Origin: Choristoneura fumiferana
Lineage: Eukaryota > Arthropoda > Insecta > Lepidoptera > Tortricidae
NCBI RefSeq assembly: GCF_025370935.1
Contig: NC_133483.1
Coordinates: 3,775,959 to 3,839,958 of the forward strand
Length of the DNA stretch: 64,000 nt
Reading direction: 5' to 3'
A program made the translations under genes and the position numbers. Positions within the stretch are counted from its first letter, which is position 1. Each line of letters starts with the position of its first letter. Positions 1 to 11,216 of this stretch are shown here, one piece after another. The notes below the pieces were generated by a model. It was not told where the DNA came from. It saw only the letters and a list, made by a program, of their open reading frames with translations, and did not search any database.

Positions 1-141
1 ATGTGCAAAATTACAGCTTTCTAGCATTGATAGTCCCTGAGCAAAGCCGCGGACGGACGGACAGGCAGACTGACAGACAGACAGACATGGCGAAACTATA
101 AGGGTTCCGTTTTTGCCATTTTGGCTCCAGAACCCTAAAAA
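1..141 (+). repeat. Dispersed repeat, 3' end copy A
   Basis: Contains a (GGAC/AGAC)n stretch then atggcgaaactata and ends at cagaaccctaaaaa. It is nearly identical to 2082-2213. Confidence 0.7.
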
Positions 142-334
142 GCCGTTGTTGCTTTCAACCCGCTGTTACTTTTGTCCCCGGCCTAACTGTGTAGATATTT
201 ATGCCCTCGACTGTACCTATTTCGTATTTTTTTTTATAAATCGGTGGTAATTTCCACGACATTTAACTACGGTTGCGTTATACCTACTCGTAGTCTATCT
301 TGAATAAAGGTATTTTGTTTTTCACTCAAACAAT

Positions 335-566
335 TGTCATCATCATCATCATCATCAGCCCGAAGACGTCCACTGCTGGACAAAGGCCTCCCCCTTAGAA
401 CGCCACAATGAACGACAACTTGCCACTTGCATCCACCGGTTTCCCGCTACTCTCACGATGTCGTCAGTCCACCTGGTGGGAGGCCTGCCAACGCTTCGTC
501 TTCCGGTTCGTGGTCGCCACTCGAGGACTTTTCTCCCCCAACGGTTATCTGTTCTTCGGCACGGTT
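335..566 (-). mobile_element. RTE-type LINE 3' end, antisense
   Basis: Starts with (ATC)n, then cagcccgaagacgtccactg and continues as the reverse complement of the 3' end of the LINE at 61090-62932. The ORF at 427-687 is mostly antisense of this tail, not a gene. Confidence 0.7.
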
Positions 567-1082
567 GGTGTATTTTGCTTACTTTAATAGCATATTTTTC
601 GTAGCCTTATTTAATGGGGATCTGCTGCAGACATTGAGTCAATTTTTATCTTACAAAAGAGAGCAATTACAATTAATTTATAATTGAACGTAAGACAAGT
701 TTTTTAAGGAAACAGATATCCTTACCCTGCTGTCGCTTTATGTTTTTAAAATAATCGTGTATTTAGGATTTCAAACAGATATAATTCTTCCCACTAAGGA
801 GTCAGGGCCAATTTAGATCAACACAATGGCTTAAACTTCCATCACAATTTACCAAAAAATTGCTCGGAATTCATATTACTATTAAAAAAAATTATTATAA
901 ATGAAACGGATACAAAATTCAGATCTATTGTCAAGAAGACATTAATATCAAAGGCGTATTATAAAGTTAATGATTATTATTATATAAAACAATATTAGCA
1001 TCAGCGATCCGGTCAAATAGCGAACCTACTGTGTTAAAAATATAGTGTGTTAAATACTTGTGATGTATACATATCATTTAAT

Positions 1083-1252
1083 AATACTGTAAATCTGTTT
1101 AAAAAAATAATAACCTCGTTGAGTTTCTTGCCGGATTCTTCTCAGCAGAGGTTTTTCCGAACCGGTGGTAGATTTTTTTTGACATTCATAAGTGCTTGTT
1201 ATAGCCTAAATTGAATAAAGATATTTTGACTTTGACTTTGACTTTATTAATC
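1083..1252 (+). mobile_element. LINE 3' tail with (TTTGAC)n end
   Basis: About 165 bp ending in gaataaagatattttgac and (TTTGAC)n. It is nearly identical to 28170-28335, pointing to a recently active family. Confidence 0.65.
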
Positions 1253-1644
1253 TCCCATTGCCATATAAAAGTATAGAAAAATACTAATTTCCCATTGGGC
1301 CACAGACCAAATAAAAAGTAAATATGGAGTTCTACGAATTGAATTGTTCCTTTGCTAATTTACGCACACGCGTACGATAACGAGGCGTAGTTTTAACCTC
1401 GCTTTGTTGTTCGCAGAATTTCGGCCACATATATAGATTACACTAGATTACGCAATTGCATCTACTTCGGCGTTGGCCCCATACTAAGACTGACCGCTAA
1501 TTGACTAATCATGACTAGTGACTGACTCCAGCCCCACGGAGCGGGCGGGCGGCGCATTTGAATCGATTTTGCGCGGACATCGGGGAATTCACATTGCTAA
1601 TTCGCTCTTGAGACGTCACAGTAGTTAGATATAAATAAAAATAC

Positions 1645-2213
1645 CGCCCAAGAGCGTGTCGGACACGCCCAAAATAGGGTTCCGTAGAATCTTCCAAGTT
1701 TAGGTATATTTTATACCTTAGGCTGCTATTTAATCTTAAACTACTATTAATTCTCAAGCAAACTTAGCCGTTATAGTTTTCTTTGAAAGTTTGATACACT
1801 TACTTACATTCTGATTTTTTTCAAATTTTTCCACCCACCCGTTTAGATTTTAGAGGAGGGCACGCTCGATTTTAATGAAAATGTACACTTTAAAGTTGAA
1901 TATTTCGCAAACAAATCACTGAATCGAAAAATCGTCTTAGCAAACCCCTAATGGTTTTAAAGAGACCTATCCCACGCAATAGGGTTGGAAGAGAAAAAAA
2001 ATCACCCCTACTTTGCGTCTACGGGAGGTACCCTAAAAAAATGTTTTATTGTAGCATTTTGTCGGTATAGTTTACATATATATCCGTGCAGAATAACAGC
2101 TTTCTAGTATTGACAGTCCCTGAGCAAAGCCGCGGACGGACGGACAGACAGACAGACATGGCGAAACTATAAAGGTTCCGTTTTTGCCATTTTGGCTCCG
2201 GAACCCTAAAAAG
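1645..2213 (+). repeat. Dispersed element with gggttccgta/cggaaccctaaaaa ends
   Basis: Opens with gcccaagagcgtgtcggaca and ends cggaaccctaaaaa. Related pieces lie at 1-141, 36990-37095 and 50283-50400. Confidence 0.55.
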
Positions 2214-2430
2214 TGACACGGTTGGTTTTCATACGCACTGAGGTGTTTGCGTTATCTAGTGTAATCTATATCTGTGATTTCGGCTATTTTATTATGAGAG
2301 GGAGGTAAACGAGCATGCGAGTCATCTGATGGGAAGTGAAGAAAGTATATTAAAGACCCGATGTTTTTGGTCCGTCTTTACTTTTTATTTCATCTGAACT
2401 TACATCAATTAAAAAAAAACTTGTAAAATA

Positions 2431-2652
2431 TTAGTAACCGAAGCAATTATTATAATAAAACGGGTTGGTGTTGTAACCAGTGATTGGGTATTCGACCTGT
2501 GGGTAGTACAGGGCCGTAGGGGGCTGGCATTTAGGCTGGCACAGGTCCAGGGGTTTCTTTATGTCCTTGAAGCAGCCGCAACCGCATTTCGGGGGAGGGA
2601 GACAGAAGTTGTCGGAGAGACCGAAGAGGCACTCCAGGCAAGTCTGCGTCAT
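2431..2652 (-). CDS. Candidate small Cys/Tyr-rich protein, 73 residues
   Basis: The ORF has about nine Cys, concentrated in the first 45 residues (CLECLFG, KCGCGCF, CQPKC), and a Tyr/Asn/Pro-rich tail ending FYYNNCFGY. An in-frame TGA just upstream fixes the ATG as the first possible start. An AATAAA on the minus strand (2389-2384) lies about 41 bases after the stop, and a possible acceptor (ccctcag) lies 5' of the ATG. The composition is not that of a random ORF. I see no signal peptide and do not recognise the family; an upstream coding exon cannot be excluded. Confidence 0.45.
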   Translation of the reverse strand: MTQTCLECLFGLSDNFCLPPPKCGCGCFKDIKKPLDLCQPKCQPPTALYYPQVEYPITGYNTNPFYYNNCFGY

Positions 2653-2974
2653 ACAGGTTCACGACTGGTGCAGCAGCAAGCTTCCAGCTCCTGAGGGTCA
2701 AACAACCGTAGGTATAAGGAGGGGTGAGTAGACTATGGCGTGCATTGAGGGTAGGATTACGTTGTCGTTCCGTTACCCTTAAAAATAACCATTAAATCCA
2801 CATTCCTGCAACGATCTACAAACGAAGATTAATTTAAATGTCCTAAGTCAAACGAAATCGCCGAAATATGAAAGACTAAAAAAAACATTGACTCAAACAC
2901 CCGTGCTGTCACGTGTCAAAATGACAACCTTGCAAAATGGCTAATCAAACCTAATAAAAAGACTACCGTACAAC

Positions 2975-4100
2975 GGAAAAATCTACTAGCTAGACACTGG
3001 CAAAACTGTCTTTCGATGNNNNNNNNNNNNNNNNNNNNNNNNNNNNNNNNNNNNNNNNNNNNNNNNNNNNNNNNNNNNNNNNNNNNNNNNNNNNNNNNNN
3101 NNNNNNNNNNNNNNNNNNTTTTTAATACAGGCCCTTAATCGGCGCAGCCAGTCGTCTATCGCAGCACGCACCATTTTCATGTCTATTTCAGCGACTGCTT
3201 TTCTTAAAAAGATGACTTCAGGCTCTCCAAATTTTTATGGGTTTAGCACAGACCTCCCCTCTAAGACCTGCCAAATTTAAAAAGTCCAGAGGATTAAGGT
3301 TCGGACTGGGGAAGGCCAATCTTCGTGTCTTATAAGCCGATTTTTTGACGGCAAACCAGGCTTGAGTGGTCTTGGCTTGTGTGCTGGCGCAGAATCCTGC
3401 TGGAACACAAAATTATGACCTGAAAATAGCGTGTTGGGCAGATCTTTGACATGCTTCTCCAAAACCGTCTCTTGGTACACTTTCGCACTGATTTTGACCC
3501 CTTTTTCGCAAAAATGAACCTCAGTTGGCCCGTAATAAGATCAGAGAATACTCTTCAGAGCTCCTAGCGTACACTCTATCATTATGTTTATTGTACTTCT
3601 CTTCAATATCGAAAATCTTTTCGTCTGTAAAGAGGATATCACGGTGTCGATTTTTTCGCGTACCGCTTTAACAACTTCCGGGATCTTTTAAACCTTATTG
3701 TTTTTAGACGGGCATTAAGTAAGTGTCCACTCTATTTTTTGTATGCTCGCAGACTAAGATCTTCGTTTAAAACCTTTTTGACGGTTTTTCTACTGACACC
3801 CATCTGCAAAGCCATCTGTCATTCTGTTTTCGGACAGGATTCTTGCTATGCGTGCCTTGATCGCTTTGATCACTGCTGGGTTTGTACGGAGCGAGGCCGG
3901 CCAATTCTTTTCTTGTCCTCAACACTGGAGACTTCATTGTACCTGTCAATCGTACGGTACACAAACCTAAGCGTTATATTTACATTTTTGAGGCAACTTG
4001 AAAATGGTACTTGGCGAGTGCCCACAGCGGTGCAATGCTAAAACAGCTATTCGGTTTTCTTTCAACGTCCACTCCATCGTGAGAAATTGCAGCGAATGAC
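2975..4100 (-). pseudogene. Degenerate mariner-family transposase
   Basis: Minus-strand pieces match mariner-type transposases: a block around VFQQDSAPAHK (3480-3277) followed by HEDWPSP, and near the 3' end VRAAIDDWLRRLRACIK (3180-3125). The N-terminal half (4040-3740) is recognisable only in fragments with stops and frame changes. An assembly gap interrupts it. Inactive. Confidence 0.65.
3019..3118. other. Assembly gap of 100 N
   Basis: A run of exactly 100 N inside the mariner remnant, probably a fixed-size scaffold gap whose true length is unknown. Confidence 0.98.
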
Positions 4101-4253
4101 TGTTTATTGTTTTAAAATAATTGAAAAACATTCAAAAATGGAATTCAATCAAATTTTCTTAAAATCATGTTTTAAATTTAAAATAATGTGCCAGTGACAG
4201 AACTTTTGGACCGACTACGTATGTCTGTCTCATAATCAAAGAAATTAGACCTA

Positions 4254-4333
4254 AAGGCCCCATATAAGGTACGATCCGTCTGTACGATCGATCTGATGAA
4301 AATCGACGAATCGTACCGTGTGTGGGGCCCTTA
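4254..4333. repeat. Short palindromic MITE
   Basis: Arms aaaggccccatataaggtac and its near-complement (gtaccgtgtgtggggccctt) flank a short centre. Confidence 0.6.
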
Positions 4334-5131
4334 AAAGGTCACAATGGAGAACGAAATGCAAACCTGTGACACGTGATGACGTGACACTCACGCCACTTTG
4401 ATGTGATGACTTTGACATGTTTACTTCGCAACGCCATTATATATATACTCAGTAATTTATTCCATTTTTATTGAAATACTCGCTAAATCGAATTTTCTAC
4501 CTACAAGTTGTCGACTCGAACAAACGTCAACAACTGAGATATTATAGTTGAAGGTAGTTGGTGATAGTTTTGAGTTTTGATAAGATCCATTCAAGTTTTC
4601 CGGCAAGACGTTTCGTTTTTACACAGTCACATGAGTCACAGTTCTTTTGTAATGGATACTTTTTGGCGTGACGCACGCGATGTGTTGAAGGCGAGCCGTA
4701 TCTAAGAGCTAGCTAGTATGAAACGGAACGTTTATTAACTACCCAGATGGCGACTACGGTTTGTTTGTCAGTGCCATTAGAATTTAACGAAATTCTCCAT
4801 AATCCGAATTTTGCGGATATATGTTGTCGACTCGGATCGACTAATTTTTTACGCTCTTCAATTTGATGTGCATTTCGTTCGAGTCTACCGTACCCCTGGA
4901 CGAAATTATTAATATATATGCTTGTTGTCGACGGTAACCGGTACCAGCTGGATGTAATTTTTGGATAGACGTGGTCAGGAATAGCAGCTAATGTTAGCAA
5001 TGAAGAGTCAAAAGTAGCCTGAACATTTTTTTTTAAGCCCGCCGGCTGTCCGTCGCAGACATTGTGCATTATAATTTAAAATTTCATAGTAAATAAATAG
5101 ACTCTACCATTTTTTAATTTCATTGTCCTTA

Positions 5132-5297
5132 CCGACATCTAGCGGCAGATAGTATTCCTAAACTTTTATGACTCTACATGTTTTTTTTGGTTTACAACGG
5201 CATCTAGCGGCGAATAGAAGTAGCGTGCAGAGTCTCCACCGCCATCTAGAAAAGTTTGCCAAGTTTATTTTTGTCCTGTATAACGGCTAGATGTCGC
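5132..5297. promoter_or_regulatory. Cluster of four CTCF-like motifs
   Basis: Four copies of a gcCATCTAGcggc-like core lie at about 5132-5148, 5198-5212, 5238-5250 and (opposite strand) 5283-5297. On one strand they resemble the known CTCF core CCRCTAGRKGGCR. Resemblance only; the centre could also belong to an old repeat. Confidence 0.3.
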
Positions 5298-5300
5298 TGA

Positions 5301-6355
5301 CCATCAGTTTTGTATTAAAAAGTTTCTAGTTTCTTAAAATATATCACCAGAGTTCGTTTTAGTACTATAATTAGAAGACATATGAAACAAAAAAGATGGC
5401 AGCGATTGCCGACCGCTGTCCTTCGGATATATTGCAAAAATGGCGCATTATCTGATATTTCACAAATTTTAATAATTATAAGTGAAAATTTTGTGTAGTG
5501 CTACATTGTGATGGTGTGTTGGTTTAAATGAATGACAGTGATAAACGTGTGTAAACAGGACTGCGACTTTCATCTGGATATTGGATTACACATAAAATCA
5601 AGGTATTTTTCCTAAATGTACACTTATATTTATAAAATTTCATACGTCAAAATTTGCACATATATCTTTAAATATCATTCTTTATAAGTAATAGTAGAAT
5701 AATAAGCTAATATTACATAAGAATGTCAAAACTCCAGTCCCAGTTCACTTTCTTGGTAGAGTGATTTTCATGAGGTGGCCTTCTTTTTGGTAGCATAGCA
5801 TATGTTTATTAATAAATGTGAAGTTCTCGGAAGTACTGTACGTGCTTAATTCTCGCGTTGAGTCTTTATTGGGACTTATGCCTACTCAGTATCTTATTTA
5901 TTGGGTGCTTTGCTTCCATGACATCAGCAGGCACGCTGCTGTAAACAGTAGCATGATTCATTTACGATTCCAATTGGCACTAATTTGGCATGTATTTCTA
6001 AATGATTTATTGAATTTCCAAATCAATAAAGACAGTTTAATTCAAGAAATCAAAACAGATTATCTTTATTTATTTACTCACAAAGCTTATCTTTTACATT
6101 CTTTATAGAATATCTGTGGTAAATTGATTTGTTTGCTGTGAGATTAGATAGTAAATGTAAATATTGACTGATACATTGGCTCCCCATTGTAACCAATGTA
6201 CACTTGAACTGTGTAATGGATTTCTCAAATAATAAGTACATCGCTGCTTAAGTACAGAAGTAACACAAAAAAAAAACTAGTTGTTTTACTACAAAAATCA
6301 AATTTTAAATGCTATTTAGAATGCGATTTTGATGATAAACAAGTTTTTTTTTTTG
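5301..6355. other. No gene recognised; possible 5' non-coding exon
   Basis: AT-rich sequence. Around 5390-5600 there is aaaaaagatggcagcgattg, followed later by a donor-like atcaag/gtattt, which could be a promoter and 5' UTR exon of a downstream gene. The 96-codon ORF at 5818-6108 shows no family features. Confidence 0.2.
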
Positions 6356-6359
6356 CTTC

Positions 6360-6470
6360 ACTTGTATCTCAGCTTATGTTATGGATGTCCATGAGCGGCG
6401 GTGATTGCATTCCTTTAGGTTGGTTACCCGCCTGCTTGTTTTCTCCCTATCATATAAAAAAAACAACATA
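6360..6470 (+). repeat. Retroelement tail (poly-A ended), copy 1
   Basis: Shares ctcagcttatgttatggatg and the following ggcggtgat block with 9606-9735, and ends in an A-rich tail. Confidence 0.5.
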
Positions 6471-6782
6471 CAATTATGCATTAGTATGTAATTGTTTAGA
6501 AAACGCTACAAATGTTTTTACAAATAATTTATAATGAGTACCTGTTTATTTCCTCATCTGGTATGCATCCTTAAATTATTTGTAGTTCTTAGGGAGTAAT
6601 TGAAATATTGAAAATATTAGGGTTGTGGCTGCCTAAGTTACCCAAACTGGGGTCTTAGACCGAAACAGCTGGTTTTACTCATTGAGTAGCTTATGAAAAT
6701 GTCTGCAGATCAACTAATATCTGCTTGGGACCCACAGCAGCGCAAAGTTCAAGAAATGCAGATTTAGAGAAATAACATTTGG

Positions 6783-6856
6783 GGGCTGTTTCACCACCCA
6801 TTGACTAATTTTATTTGATGGATAAATTTAATCAATGGATGGTGAAACAGGGGTTA
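6783..6856. repeat. MITE with ggggctgtttcacca termini, short copy
   Basis: Inverted ends ggggctgtttcaccacccat and atggatggtgaaacaggggt. Fuller copies lie at 32510-32640 and 40470-40612. Confidence 0.65.
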
Positions 6857-6990
6857 TGTTAATTGGCATGCCATAGGAAAAAGTATATATATTAAAAGGC
6901 TTAAATTTAGTTCTTACCAAATGTAATTTGCATGAATTTTGCTTGCCATTATCCTTGCTACAGGGTACCTAACCTGTGGTTAATGACTGC

Positions 6991-7133
6991 CAGTAAATTT
7001 ACCAGCTGTCTTACTCTCCATGACAAAACACAACAGTGCAAGCACTGCTGCTTCACGGCAGGATTAGCGAGCAAGATGGTGGTAGCGATCCGGGCGGACC
7101 TTGCACAAGGTCCTACCACCTGCAAAAACTTCT
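6991..7133 (-). mobile_element. Abundant retroelement, partial copy
   Basis: Contains ctgtcttactctcca, the gcaagcactgctgcttcacg block and ends caaggtcctaccacctgc. Same family as 9040-9270, 17881-18165, 22321-22492, 37799-37981 and 57866-58145. The sense strand is taken as the one with the poly-A tail. Confidence 0.65.
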
Positions 7134-8930
7134 GCAAAAATTACGAGGTGCAATAACAAAATTGATAGCAGCATAGAAAAACAGGTATTCCCGATGTATG
7201 CTAATTAATTAGATGAGACTTACTTATGCACTTTTTAATACAGTCAAAACTGTTTCTAACAACATTGAGGACAGCAATATTTGGTTATTAATTATACACA
7301 TGACCAACCATGTAACCAGTGCGTTACTTTAGTATATAAGATTATGTTGAGATTTTTTCTTTTGGTTGTTTTATCTGATTTGTTGTTATAACTGGTGTCA
7401 CTATTAATGGTTTTGACTGTAAATACTTACATTTCTCAAAACAAAAATATATGAACTTCACAAAAAGATTTCCAATCCAAAATATTAAAACATAGCATAA
7501 TCAGTAACACAGACAAGTGAAGCCCATAATATTATGCTTTTTATTTATTTAAAACCTAGCACTATGGATGTAATGTCTAAGCTGAAGGTTTTAAATCTGA
7601 TTTATCGGAATATGAGATGGAGTTCACGAAAAAACATTCCTATAAATTATAGTAAATTTCAATTTGCTAATGATATCCATATATTAAATTTAATACAGGC
7701 TCATAACACATTTAACATTACTCAAATCAGAAAATACCAAAAATGCGAACAGTAGACATGGATGGATTCCCCAAGTGTCAATTATTTTAATTTTAACCTC
7801 AGATTTAATATTAACGGAACTAACATCAAAATAATCAATCATGGTTTAAAATTTATCCGAAGTGCAGACCTTTAATAGTCGGATATATTACGAAGCTCCT
7901 TAACTTCCATAATATCCGTCCCTAGCAACCATGAAGTTTAAACTTTACCCTGGTGAATGAGCGAGCATGGCATGAGGCAGCCCCAGAGCAGTCATTGCAT
8001 TGTTTTTTATTTTTCATCAATTTAAAAACAATAAATGTGTACAAACTGAGCTGCATTGTTAAGTACTGAGTGAGGCATGTTTATCTTAAGGTGTGTCCAC
8101 ATTGTAATGTGATGTAAAGTTAATAGAAGTTTAGTAATATTTTGTTTTGGTAATAGAATCAAATTGTAATAAACGATTTAAAAAATTAGGTTTCCTACGT
8201 AACAAGATTAAATTCAATGTTTTCAGAATTTTGTAATGTATAGTTAACCTGAAGGGTGTCAAACTGGACCTTATTAATGTTGCTACACTGTTTCTCCGTC
8301 CGACCTTCTGTCCGTCACAGGGCTGTATCCTGTATCTCAAGAACCATATGTACATAGACAGCTGCAATATCAATATATGCAATATTGCTGCAGTACCAAT
8401 TAATAAAAATAAAATTAAATTAAAAATAAGTTAGTCCTAAGCAACCAATATAAATTGATCCCTACATCGTAGCCCTCACAACATACGTTTTGTTAAGAAG
8501 CAGGCTATGCTAACTTTTTTTCAGTCTAGCTTTGACATGTATATTGAATATACCAACAAATTTGTACAGAAGGGAACCCTCAGTTTGCGAGTCTGGTTTA
8601 ATTATTCTCTAGTTATAATTGTTTTCTATGACAGTTTAACGTGTTTTGCATATGGTTACTTACCTATAGATATGTACAGATAAAACATAGTTAAAAAATA
8701 ACTTTTTAATGAATCACTTGGTTTTTTATGATTCCTTGAAATGTCTCTCTGAAACGGATGTATGGTAAAACCCTGTTCGATAATTTTCGGCCTTTCCCGT
8801 GGCGCGACCTCTGCTAAAATAACATTATACATATTTTAGTCAATACAAATACCTATTGAATAAACGTAAAATTATTATAATCAGCGTATTTTAAAGTTAC
8901 TAAGACGCATTTTTACTCAGACATCCTACT
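7134..8930. other. Unassigned AT-rich intergenic DNA
   Basis: No gene recognised. The 73- and 83-codon ORFs here lack family motifs. Around 8278-8360 there is a fragment of the repeat also seen at 23282-23578 (tgtatctcaagaacc block). Confidence 0.5.
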
Positions 8931-8933
8931 AAC

Positions 8934-9366
8934 ATTATAAATGTGAAAATTTGTGAAGATGGTTGGATGTTTGTTACTCAATACTCAATCATGTCTAAAC
9001 CGCTGAACCGATTTAGATGAAATTCGGTGTACAGATAGTGCTCGCTAATCCTGCCGTGAAGCAGCAGTGCTTGCATTGTTGTGTTTCGGCGTGGAGAGTA
9101 AGACAGCCGGTGAAATTACTGGCACTTGAGGTATCCCATCTTAGGCCTCTAGGTTGGCAACGCATCTGCAATACCCCTGGTGTTGCAGATGTTTATGGGC
9201 GGTGGTGATCTCTTACCATCAGGAGACCTACTTGCTCGTTTGCCATCCAGTCAAATAAAAAAATAAAAAAAGTCACATGGTAGTTTTTAATCCCGGAAAA
9301 TGGCATATTTCCCGCAGGATAGCGATAAACGAATACTACGCGGAAGAAGTCGCGTACAACACCTAG
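8934..9366 (+). mobile_element. Helitron-like element split by another repeat
   Basis: Starts TCctactaacattataaatg and ends in CTAG, as Helitrons do (TC...CTRR). It contains the ccgctgaaccgatttagatg block also seen at 37500-37694. A retroelement (9040-9270) sits in the middle. Confidence 0.55.
9040..9270 (+). mobile_element. Abundant retroelement inserted in a Helitron-like element
   Basis: Runs from ctcgctaatcctgccgtgaa through the ctaggttggcaacgcatctg block to a poly-A tail at 9255-9270. Only a short AGT duplication is visible at the ends. Confidence 0.6.
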
Positions 9367-9410
9367 TATTTATATAAACAGTTTAGTAAATTACACAACA
9401 CGTTTTTTAA

Positions 9411-9564
9411 GTATGGTCAAGGAGTTTAATTCATTGGCCACCATGGAATCATTTCACAGTAAACGTCGTAGTGACATCGCATTAATTAACAAGGAAAGTG
9501 GTAATGACTTTTCCTTTGAAAAGGTTCCATGGTGGCCCATGAATTAAATTCCTTGACTGTACAT
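9411..9564. repeat. Palindromic MITE
   Basis: Arms tggtcaaggagtttaattca and tgaattaaattccttgactg, with a second inverted block (ccaccatggaa / ttccatggtgg). Confidence 0.7.
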
Positions 9565-9605
9565 AGATAGTCGTAAGTAAACGAAACTACTCGTTTCTCA
9601 AAGGA

Positions 9606-9735
9606 CCAGCAACGCATCCGTAACTCAGCTTATGTTATGGATGTCCATGGGCGGCGATGATTTCTTTCCATCAGGTGACCTGCCTGCTCGTTCCCCTTCA
9701 TATCCCCCTATCCCTATCATAAAAAAATCAAAACT
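9606..9735 (+). repeat. Retroelement tail (poly-A ended), copy 2
   Basis: Same family as 6360-6470; ends in tatcataaaaaaatc. Confidence 0.5.
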
Positions 9736-9985
9736 GTATACAATGCAGAGGATGCACGCGATTAGTGAGCGGACTGGGATTGGTAAAAACAAAACTCTGT
9801 CATGTCTTTACCTATCCAAAATGGGCCTTCTAAAAAACTATACTTTTCCTTTTTTTTCAATTTTGGAAAAAATATGATTTTTCCTACCTGAGTATGAAAA
9901 ACTATCGGAATCGATTGTGCACTTGATTTCAGAATCAGTATGGTGGCACCCGTAGTAGTGCCAATCGATTATTTTATTATTGTAG

Positions 9986-10210
9986 TAGCTTTTGCCCGCG
10001 GCTCCGCCCGCGTGGTATTCGGTTATCGCGCGCTGTTCCCTCGGGAACTGTGCATTTTTCCGGGATAAAAAGTAGCCTATTTCACTCTCGGGCCCATCAA
10101 CTATCTCTATGCCAAAAATCACGTCGATCCGTCGCTCCGTTACGGCGTGAAAGACGGACAAACATACAAACACACAAACACACTTTCGCATTTATAATAT
10201 TGTAGTAATA
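9986..10210 (-). mobile_element. Helitron-like element, antisense
   Basis: Contains cttttgcccgcggctccgcc and ends cactttcgcatttataatat. Same family as 29594-29770. The overlapping 117-codon minus ORF is part of this repeat. Confidence 0.55.
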
Positions 10211-11084
10211 GTAATTAGTCATAATTAGTAATAGTATTAGTAAATTAGTAACTAATTAGTAAGTATGAATTAAATGTAAATTAGTGACATTTTCATATCC
10301 ATTCATATGGAATTTTATTATTTAGAGTCAAATGTCCACACGGTTGTACGATGGGTACTCAATCTAATTGAGAGAGCGCGATAAATACGAACTTTTCCAA
10401 TAAAATAAGATGGAAAGCCATTATGCATTACATTTGTAACAAAGACTATCCACTCTAACGACCGTAATCTACGGGTCCCTTTGAAGGCGTCATAAACAAT
10501 TTCTACTGTACGATTCAAAGATTCTTCGAACTATCCTTCGTGAGTCGAGACGAGTCTAGACGTAGCGGAATGTGCGCTGCGATCGAAGCGGGGAAGTCTC
10601 GCCTTGTCTGAGACAGCCCTTAGGTTAGTTAGGCTGCGAAAGATGCCAAAGCCAATCCAAAGATGTTGATTGTTGAAGCCACAAAAGCTTTAAACGTTAT
10701 AAAGAGTTATGAAGCAATACAATTCGAATAAAAACAGCTCTATCAGTACTAGGTATCAATGATTACGCCAATGTCGAGGTTGAGAAGACACCATCGATCG
10801 GTCGGCCGGTAGCTTCGGTTTTCGGAAATTGGAATGCAATTTATGCTTTGAAAAAAAAAAACAATTCTGCCAGGTTTCGCCACACAATGGTAACGCAATG
10901 AACGGAGAAACGCTTGCGTCGCCGCTGCTCGTTGACATCCAGTTCGCGGCCTTAGAGTCTAAAGCTTAGACCGTCTATGTTCTGTACTACTAGTGTAATT
11001 TGAAAATCGAAGTTCTCATCGTACGCGTTCCTCTCAATCTCTTATATAAAAATAACAGCGTCTAGCGGAACGTTTGCGATGTTC

Positions 11085-11216
11085 GTGTCAAGGGCAAAGA
11101 TATCGACACGCGCAAAGTTACTAAAATATGTATACTTTATGCACTTAACATTAAGGCTGTGTATACATATTTTTGCGACTTTGGTCGTGTCGATATCTTT
11201 GCCCTTGACTGTACGA
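11085..11216. repeat. Palindromic MITE (agggcaaagatatcg family), copy 1
   Basis: Inverted ends gtcaagggcaaagatatcga and tcgatatctttgcccttgac. A second copy is at 51172-51297. Confidence 0.75.

Noticed and set aside
335..690. Plus ORF of 86 codons as a gene
   Set aside because: It is mostly antisense of an RTE LINE 3' end.
7534..7755. Plus ORF of 73 codons
   Set aside because: AT-rich, Ile/Asn/Lys composition expected by chance, no motif.
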